From Lysobacter sp. TY2-98 (lineage in GTDB: Bacteria > Pseudomonadota > Gammaproteobacteria > Xanthomonadales > Xanthomonadaceae), in assembly GCF_003367355.1 (NCBI RefSeq), contig NZ_CP031413.1, positions 124,001 through 188,000 on the forward strand: a stretch of DNA of 64,000 nt, given 5' to 3'. A program made the translations under genes and the position numbers. The notes below the pieces were generated by a model. The model made no database searches and had not been told where the DNA came from. It saw nothing but the letters and a program-made list of their open reading frames with translations. Below are positions 58,867-64,000 of this stretch, piece by piece. How positions within the stretch are numbered: position 1 is the stretch's first letter; each line of letters opens with the position of its first letter.

Positions 58867-60723
58867 CTAGCGCTGCTTTCCCGTACGCGGTATCTGCCGC
58901 AAGCGGGCGACCCAGTCAGCGCTTCCCGCCTCGGTCAGCTCGCGGAACATTCTTTCGGTGTCCGCGTCTCCTTCAGGCGACAGTTCGACCGAAAGCTTCA
59001 GGTAGCGCAACGCGTCTGCTGGACTCTGACCGTTGTTATAGATGTATGCGCCGAACCGCCGGTAATCGTTCGCCCCAAAGGATCCGCGCGGAGCGATGGC
59101 GTTGATGAGAGCCGTCATGCCCTTGCTGTCTAGCGGAATGCCGTTGTCGGCGTCGTTGAGCATGGTGCTAAGCATGAATTGGACCTGCAGCGTGACCGGC
59201 TGCCTTTGCGCGCTCCGCACAAGGTTGTCCCAGTCGCGCGAGGTCACATCCCCTCGCCGCGTCTTGTAAATAACCACGTTCGAGTAGCCGGCGGGCGTAC
59301 CGGTGCGCCGCGAGGCTGCTTCATTGGCATCGATAGCTTGCTGGTAAAGCGGGCTGCGCGGATCGCCGCGGGAAGCCTCGTAGTACGCGCCGGCAAGCGC
59401 GAGCCCAGCGCGTGGCGAGTCAGGTCGAATGGACACCGAATAGCGCGCGAAGCGGATCGGGTCGCCCCACTCGTAAGCACGCAGGATCGTGCAGCCTGTC
59501 GTGACGCACAGGGCTAGAGCCGCAAGAGCCCAATCGAGCCGCCGAGATTTGGCGTGCTGCCATCCTAAGGCCCAAAGGTCGCCAACGGCGAGCACTATGC
59601 CGATCAGCGGAAACTGGTTGCGGTGTTCGAATACCAGTTCGAGATTGAGTACGTTACTGGTGATCACGTGGCCAGCGAAGAAGAGCAGTATCCCTAGAGA
59701 GAACAGGGGGCGGCGGGCGCGCCAGGCCCACGCCCAGACGAGGAGTGCCGCCAAAACGAGCATCGACGCGGCTGTCGTCCACGGATCAAGCACGTTGTGG
59801 GACACCGGAAAGGTGTCGTAGTAGAAGGGGAGGTTGGCCGGGGCGGGGAACAGTGCCTGGCCGATGTACATCACTAAGACGCGGGCCTGCGTCAGCAGTC
59901 GCTCCACGCTGGAGAACTGCCGGCCTGGCACCGTCTGCTGATGCCAGTTGTGCGGCAGCACATATAGCGTGAACACGATCAGTGATATCGCGCCGAGCGC
60001 CAGAAAGCTCCAGCGCAGGACGCGCGATTGGACCGGGATGCGCGCTGTGAACCTCAGCAGCGTCACTTCCAAGGCAAGCGCGTAGAGCGGGTATAGGGCG
60101 GCGTCTTCCTTGCTGGCCACGCCGAGCACCATGAACAGTGCTGCGTAGACCGCGTAGCCACGGCTGCGCTCGCCGTTGATCTGCGCCTGACGCATTCGCA
60201 CGTACGCGATGAGCGCAAGCACGGCAAATAGCGTCACCAACGTCTGCATCCGCTGGACGACGTAGAAGACGGACGACACCTGCAGCGGATGAAGTGCCCA
60301 AAAAGCGGCAAGCGCCAGTGCTGCGGCTGCGGCTCGCCGAGGTGGTCGTCCCGCCTGTATCAGCAAGAGGTAGATGAGCCACGCGAGCGCTATGGTGGTC
60401 GCCGCGTGGATCGCGAGGTTCGTGGCCTTGAAGGCGCGGGGATCCATTCCGCTCCGCCAACCGTCGAACGCGAACGTGGCCATCGACAGCATGCGCGACC
60501 CATGTCCGGGTTGGAAGCTGTAGACCGCGTACGGCACGTCGGCGAGCCTTAGACGTGATAGGTGCAGCGCCGCGTTCTGGACGATGTTCGGTTGGTCATC
60601 GAGGATGAAGCCGCCACCGAGGCCAAGCGACAGGGCAGCGATCGCTCCAAGGGCGACCAGCACCGCGCCCATTAGGACAAACCGACCAGGCTCCGTGTTA
60701 CGCCAACCGTCGAGTCGGGCCAT
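58867..60723 (-). CDS. GT-C type membrane protein (TMTC/PMT-like) with C-terminal helical repeats
   Basis: 618 residues. About 10-12 helices over residues 15-420, then a soluble C-terminal part with TPR-like helices (PRAGLALAGAYYEASRGDP..., DALRYLKLSVELSPEGD). The first periplasmic loop has DDQPNIVQNAALH, and RMLSMATFAFDGWRSGMDPRAFKATNLAIHAATTIALAWLIY follows, the pattern of TMTC/PMT-like protein O-glycosyltransferases, where the acidic pair in the first loop is catalytic. Starts 26 bases after the pilA terminator, so it may be read through from pilA. A pilin glycosyltransferase or oligosaccharyltransferase, by analogy to TfpW-type genes beside pilA, is the leading guess; a Wzy-like polymerase is an alternative. 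Confidence 0.65.
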   Translation of the reverse strand: MARLDGWRNTEPGRFVLMGAVLVALGAIAALSLGLGGGFILDDQPNIVQNAALHLSRLRLADVPYAVYSFQPGHGSRMLSMATFAFDGWRSGMDPRAFKATNLAIHAATTIALAWLIYLLLIQAGRPPRRAAAAALALAAFWALHPLQVSSVFYVVQRMQTLVTLFAVLALIAYVRMRQAQINGERSRGYAVYAALFMVLGVASKEDAALYPLYALALEVTLLRFTARIPVQSRVLRWSFLALGAISLIVFTLYVLPHNWHQQTVPGRQFSSVERLLTQARVLVMYIGQALFPAPANLPFYYDTFPVSHNVLDPWTTAASMLVLAALLVWAWAWRARRPLFSLGILLFFAGHVITSNVLNLELVFEHRNQFPLIGIVLAVGDLWALGWQHAKSRRLDWALAALALCVTTGCTILRAYEWGDPIRFARYSVSIRPDSPRAGLALAGAYYEASRGDPRSPLYQQAIDANEAASRRTGTPAGYSNVVIYKTRRGDVTSRDWDNLVRSAQRQPVTLQVQFMLSTMLNDADNGIPLDSKGMTALINAIAPRGSFGANDYRRFGAYIYNNGQSPADALRYLKLSVELSPEGDADTERMFRELTEAGSADWVARLRQIPRTGKQR

Positions 60724-60748
60724 CCGCAGCTGCCTCCACGCACATCAC

Positions 60749-60778
60749 AAAAAAGGAGAGCGCCAATTGGCGCTCTCC
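60749..60778 (-). terminator. pilA terminator
   Basis: A perfect 24-base palindrome (60755-60778; arms GGAGAGCGCCAA and its complement) followed on the minus strand by TTTTTT. It lies 25 bases after the pilA stop. It is a strong intrinsic terminator that would limit read-through into the GT-C gene. Confidence 0.9.
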
Positions 60779-60803
60779 ATCGAAACGCATGCTTGCGCGT
60801 ACG

Positions 60804-61157
60804 TTACGGCAGCAAGCGGCATGTACCGCTGCCGGCCTCACACTTCGAGTCCTTCTTGATGCTGGAATTGCCCTTGACCTGGGCGACGAAGTCCACCGAA
60901 GCATTGGAGTTGTACATCGTCGTCGTCATGGTCGTGCCGCTTGCACAGGCCTTCGGGGTGAAGGTCGCCGGCGCACGATTGTCGGCAGCGTCGGCTACCG
61001 CGGTGCTCATGTAGGCCTTGCCCTCGGCCAAGCAGGCGCCGTTGGACGAACGCTGCGTGTAGTTGCGGTACTGCGGCAGCGCGATGGCGGCCAGGATGGC
61101 GATGATCGCGACGACGATCATCAGTTCGATGAGGGTAAAGCCCTGCTGCTTCTTCAT
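60804..61157 (-). CDS. pilA: Major type IV pilin PilA
   Basis: 117 residues. Leader MKKQQG is cut by PilD before Phe7; the methylated N-terminus starts [27 protein letters not shown] with Glu at +5. The globular part holds four Cys (in [25 protein letters not shown]), probably two disulfides, the last forming the C-terminal D-loop. It is short for a pilin. Ser/Thr-rich segments ([15 protein letters not shown]) offer O-glycosylation sites. Controlled by a sigma-54 promoter at 61258-61272 and probably by PilR encoded next door. Confidence 0.96.
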   Translation of the reverse strand: MKKQQGFTLIELMIVVAIIAILAAIALPQYRNYTQRSSNGACLAEGKAYMSTAVADAADNRAPATFTPKACASGTTMTTTMYNSNASVDFVAQVKGNSSIKKDSKCEAGSGTCRLLP

Positions 61158-61257
61158 GGTGTATCCCCTAGGAGTGGATTTGGAACTTCACGGACTACTA
61201 CGGACGACTCGCCGGATCCTTGGTCTGCCGTGCGTGGGTCCGTGCATCCGGACATAC

Positions 61258-61272
61258 GCATAACCCGTGCCA
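61258..61272 (-). promoter_or_regulatory. Sigma-54 promoter of pilA
   Basis: Minus strand TGGCACG, four bases, ATGC: a near-perfect -24/-12 promoter with GG and GC 10 bases apart. Transcription would start near 61247, giving a leader of about 90 bases. Confidence 0.85.
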
Positions 61273-61332
61273 AGGGGGCGTGCCAATCGGGACGGAACGC
61301 TTTCGCGGCGCCGGTCACGTTTGGAATGGTTC

Positions 61333-61365
61333 AGCTGACAACCCCGGTGCCCCTATTTGTCAGCT
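61333..61365. promoter_or_regulatory. Putative PilR binding site (UAS) for pilA
   Basis: AGCTGACAA (61333-61341) and TTGTCAGCT (61357-61365) form a perfect 9-bp inverted repeat with arm centres 24 bases apart. It stands about 90-120 bases before the predicted pilA start, the normal enhancer distance. TGTC cores match the known P. aeruginosa PilR recognition pattern. Confidence 0.6.
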
Positions 61366-61396
61366 TCCCGCCGGTGCATGACGCAGTGCGTCAGGC

Positions 61397-62827
61397 TTAT
61401 TCGATCCCCAGTTTCTTCAACTTGTACCGCAGGGCCCGGAAGGTGATGCCAAGGGCCGCGGCGGTCCGAGTCTTGTTGTAGCGGTTTTCCTGCAGCGCGT
61501 GCTGGATCGCGGCGCGCTCGATTTCCTCGATGTACGACGGCAGCGCGCTGGTCGCGGTGTCGCGGGGATCGAGGTTGCGCGGATCGGCCGCCGCCGGGGC
61601 GGCCGGCGGCGGCGCGGCTGCGGGCGCGGCAGGAGTCGCCGGTGGCGCCGGCTTCGGGGCCGACTTGGGCAGGCTCAGGTCGTCGGACTCGATCGTCTCG
61701 CCTTCGGCCAGCGCGAGCGCGCGCTCCAGGATGTTCTCGAGTTCACGGACGTTGCCGGGGAACGGATAGGCGTGCAGCGCCTCGACCGCGTCGGACGACA
61801 GGTGCGGGATGACCCGATCCTGGGCGGCTGCAAGGCGGCGGAGGATGACGTCGGCCAGACCCGGCAGGTCTTCCGGGCGGTCGCGCAGCGGCGGGACGCG
61901 CAGCTCGATGACGTTGATGCGGTAGTAGAGGTCGTGGCGGAAGCGGCCCTCCTCCACCAGCGCCGCGAGGTCCTTGTGCGTCGCCGACAGGATGCGGACG
62001 TCGACCTTGACCTCGTTGTTCGAGCCGACCGGGCGGATCGACTTCTCCTGGATCGCGCGCAGCAGCTTGACCTGCATCGGCAGCGGCAGCTCGGCGACCT
62101 CGTCGAGGAAGAGGGTGCCACCGTCGGCCGCCTGGAACAGGCCGGGCTTGTCGGCATGGGCGCCGGTGAAGCTGCCCTTCTTATGGCCGAAGAACTCGCT
62201 CTCCATGAGTTCGGCGGGAATCGCGCCGCAATTCACCGGCACGAACGGCCCGGAGGCGCGTCCACCCTCCGCGTGGATCGTGCGCGCGACGAGCTCCTTG
62301 CCGACGCCCGATTCGCCGGAGATGTAGACCGGCGCCTGACTGCGGGCGACCTTGGTGAGCGTGGCGCGCAGCGAGGCCATGGCCGGTGATTCGCCGAACA
62401 GGCGCGACGAGATGCCGGCTTCGCTGGCGGCGCGGCGGCGTTCGTGGAGTTCCAGCGCCTGCTTGACCAGGTCGCGCAGCACGCCGAGGTCGACCGGCTT
62501 GCTGACGAAGTCGAACGCACCGGCCTTCAGCGCCTCGACCGCGGCCTCGACGTTGCCGAAGGCCGTGATCATGGCGACCGGCGTGGTCGGGTGCTTCGAA
62601 TTGATCTCGGAAACGATCTCGAGCCCGGTGCCGTCGGGCAGCCGCATGTCGGTCAGGCAGAGGTCGTATTTGTTGCGGGAGAGCAGGGCGCGGGCGTCGG
62701 TGACGTTCGCCGCCGTATCGCAGCGCAGGCCCATACGGCCGAGGGTCATGACCAGCAATTCGCGGATGTCGCGCTCGTCATCCACGACAAGGGCGGTGCG
62801 GGCGGGTGCGCTACGGGGTTCGGCCAT
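61397..62827 (-). CDS. pilR: Sigma-54-dependent response regulator PilR
   Basis: 476 residues. Receiver domain with phospho-Asp60 (DLCLTDMRLPDG), AAA+ domain with Walker A GESGVGKE (about 175) and the sigma-54 contact loop GSFTGA (about 218; Ser variant of GAFTGA, seen in PilR), Walker B GGTLFLDEVAELP, then a long Ala/Pro linker (about 395-425) and a Fis-type helix-turn-helix at the C-terminus (NRYNKTRTAAALGITFRALRYKLKKLGI). Activates pilA with RpoN. ATG 62827 is preferred because MAEPRSAPARTALVVDDE is the natural receiver start. Confidence 0.96.
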   Translation of the reverse strand: MAEPRSAPARTALVVDDERDIRELLVMTLGRMGLRCDTAANVTDARALLSRNKYDLCLTDMRLPDGTGLEIVSEINSKHPTTPVAMITAFGNVEAAVEALKAGAFDFVSKPVDLGVLRDLVKQALELHERRRAASEAGISSRLFGESPAMASLRATLTKVARSQAPVYISGESGVGKELVARTIHAEGGRASGPFVPVNCGAIPAELMESEFFGHKKGSFTGAHADKPGLFQAADGGTLFLDEVAELPLPMQVKLLRAIQEKSIRPVGSNNEVKVDVRILSATHKDLAALVEEGRFRHDLYYRINVIELRVPPLRDRPEDLPGLADVILRRLAAAQDRVIPHLSSDAVEALHAYPFPGNVRELENILERALALAEGETIESDDLSLPKSAPKPAPPATPAAPAAAPPPAAPAAADPRNLDPRDTATSALPSYIEEIERAAIQHALQENRYNKTRTAAALGITFRALRYKLKKLGIE

Positions 62828-62906
62828 CGGTTCCTCCGCCGCGCACCTTAGCGGAAGTGACCGCCTGCGGCCACTTCGTCCCCTTTTTGTCAGGGCCGCG
62901 GCAGGT

Positions 62907-63998
62907 TCATCGGCCCAGCGCACTCATGCGGATGCGGAAGCAGCCGCCGACGCCCGGGGTCGGAACGTAGTCGAGGCTGGCCTGGTTGGCACGGCACAGC
63001 TCGCGCGCGATGTAGAGGCCGAGACCGGTGCCGTGGCTCGAGGTCGTGAAGAACGGTTTGAACAGGCGGTGGCGGATCGGCTCGGGAATGCCGGGGCCGC
63101 GATCGATGACGTCCAGCACCGGCTGGCCGCCGTCCATGGCCGCGCGCACCGTCACCCGCGCCGGCTCGCCGGGCATGCGGCCGTAGTTGAGCGCGTTCGC
63201 GACGAGCACGGTCACGGCCTGGTGCAGCTGGCGCGGATCGAACAGCGCATTGATCTCCGGTTGCGTCGACGCACTGATCAAAGTGTCGCTTTCGATGGGA
63301 TGGCTGACGAGGTAGTCGTCGACGAACTGTCCGGCGAAGTGCACCAGTTCGATCACCACCGGTTTCGCCGGTTCGCGACGCGCCAGGCCAAGCACGTTCT
63401 CGACGATGCCGTTCATGCGCACGATGTGCTGGTGGATGATCTCCAGCAGCCGGCGATCCGCCGGGCGAATGTCGTCCGATTCCTCCAGCAGCTGCACTGC
63501 GTAACTCATCGCCGCGAGCGGATTGCGGATCTCGTGCGCCAGGCTCGCGGAAAAGCGGCCCAGCGTCGCCAGCGTGATCGATTCGGCGTGCTGCGACAGC
63601 AGCGACGTGTCGTCGAGGAACACGAGCGCCTGGTCGCTGTTGGCCTGGAGGCGTGCGAAGCGTGGAATGACGTCGGGCTGATCGGCGGCCACGCGCATCG
63701 GCGTCTCATCGACGGCGTTGGACGCGCGCCAGTGCGCGAGGCGACGACCCAGCTCGGGCACCGCCAGCGCGAGTTCGCGGAAACCGTGCAGTTCGTCGCC
63801 GACGTCGCCGACCAGTGCGGTCGCGGCTTCGTTCGCGAGGCGCATGCGTCCCATGCCGTCGACCAGCAGCACGCCGGTGCGCAGGCGGCGAATGATGAGT
63901 TCGTTGACCTGCGCGAGGTGTTCGTTCTCGGTCGTACGCAGCGCGGCAATCTCGTAGCTGTCGCGCATCTGCCGGCCCAGCACGTTCATCACCGTCGC
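62907..63998 (-). CDS. pilS: Sensor histidine kinase PilS, C-terminal part
   Basis: Incomplete: the gene runs past the window end, so the membrane-spanning N-terminus is not seen. The visible 363 residues begin near the end of a linker, then a PAS-like domain (RRLRTGVLLVDGMGRMRLANEAATALVG), the H box SLAHEIRNPLAAMSYAVQLL with the phospho-His, an N box ANALNYG and G boxes (DRGPGIPEPIRHRLFKPFFTT and GTGLGLYIAREL). It phosphorylates PilR. The gap to pilR is 79 bases and contains TTTTTGTCAGG. Confidence 0.93.
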   Translation of the reverse strand, partial: ATVMNVLGRQMRDSYEIAALRTTENEHLAQVNELIIRRLRTGVLLVDGMGRMRLANEAATALVGDVGDELHGFRELALAVPELGRRLAHWRASNAVDETPMRVAADQPDVIPRFARLQANSDQALVFLDDTSLLSQHAESITLATLGRFSASLAHEIRNPLAAMSYAVQLLEESDDIRPADRRLLEIIHQHIVRMNGIVENVLGLARREPAKPVVIELVHFAGQFVDDYLVSHPIESDTLISASTQPEINALFDPRQLHQAVTVLVANALNYGRMPGEPARVTVRAAMDGGQPVLDVIDRGPGIPEPIRHRLFKPFFTTSSHGTGLGLYIARELCRANQASLDYVPTPGVGGCFRIRMSALGR

Positions 63999-64000
63999 GA

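Overview
The window looks like a chromosome segment of a GC-rich gammaproteobacterium of the Xanthomonadaceae/Lysobacteraceae (Lysobacter, Luteimonas or Xanthomonas-like). This is inferred from gene order: a type II secretin followed by glycosyltransferases, glyA-nrdR-ribD-ribE-ribBX-ribH-nusB-thiL, lpoA/rsmI/rnpB, a complete mraZ-to-ftsZ cluster, lpxC-dciA-M23 peptidase-secA, and coaE-pilD-pilC-pilB with pilA and pilRS. The codon use fits. No tRNA, rRNA, IS element, prophage or CRISPR array was seen.

Layout. 0-2 kb: end of a type II secretin gene and two GT2 glycosyltransferases. 2-6 kb (minus strand): an outer-membrane-type protein, a GNAT acetyltransferase, pyrF, a small membrane protein and ettA. 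6-14.6 kb (plus): glyA, a TonB-C-like secreted protein, nrdR, ribD, a methyltransferase, then an FMN riboswitch with its own terminator in front of ribE-ribBX, ribH, nusB and thiL. 14.6-19 kb (minus): an lpoA-yraN-hydrolase-FAD oxidase-uracil glycosylase operon, divergent from rsmI. 19.9-20.3 kb: RNase P RNA. 20.3-36.4 kb: the division and cell-wall (dcw) cluster, whose genes overlap by about 1-11 bases up to ftsA, behind a promoter carrying 10-bp-spaced MraZ boxes. 36.6-43.9 kb: lpxC, dciA, an M23 peptidase, secA, a Nudix-ThiE fusion and coaE, with several strong hairpins between them.

43.9-64 kb is the accessory-looking part: the type IV pilus locus, split by a surface-glycan cluster. pilD, pilC and pilB lie on one side; pilA, pilR and pilS lie on the other. 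Between them are five glycosyltransferases, a GDP-mannose 4,6-dehydratase, a GDP-L-fucose synthase, a DegT-type sugar aminotransferase, a NeuD-type acyltransferase and a Wzx-type flippase. A 618-residue GT-C/TMTC-like membrane protein sits directly downstream of pilA. A truncated second pilin survives between that gene and gmd, and it still has a sigma-54-type promoter. pilA itself has an excellent sigma-54 promoter and an upstream inverted repeat suited to PilR.

How the genes work together. The dcw block makes lipid II and the divisome. The rib block makes FMN/FAD under flavin feedback. The pilus block makes, processes and regulates the major pilin. The inserted glycan genes would supply GDP-L-fucose and/or GDP-perosamine-type sugars, assemble a lipid-linked glycan and flip it. 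Its end use, O-antigen or pilin decoration, cannot be settled from sequence alone.
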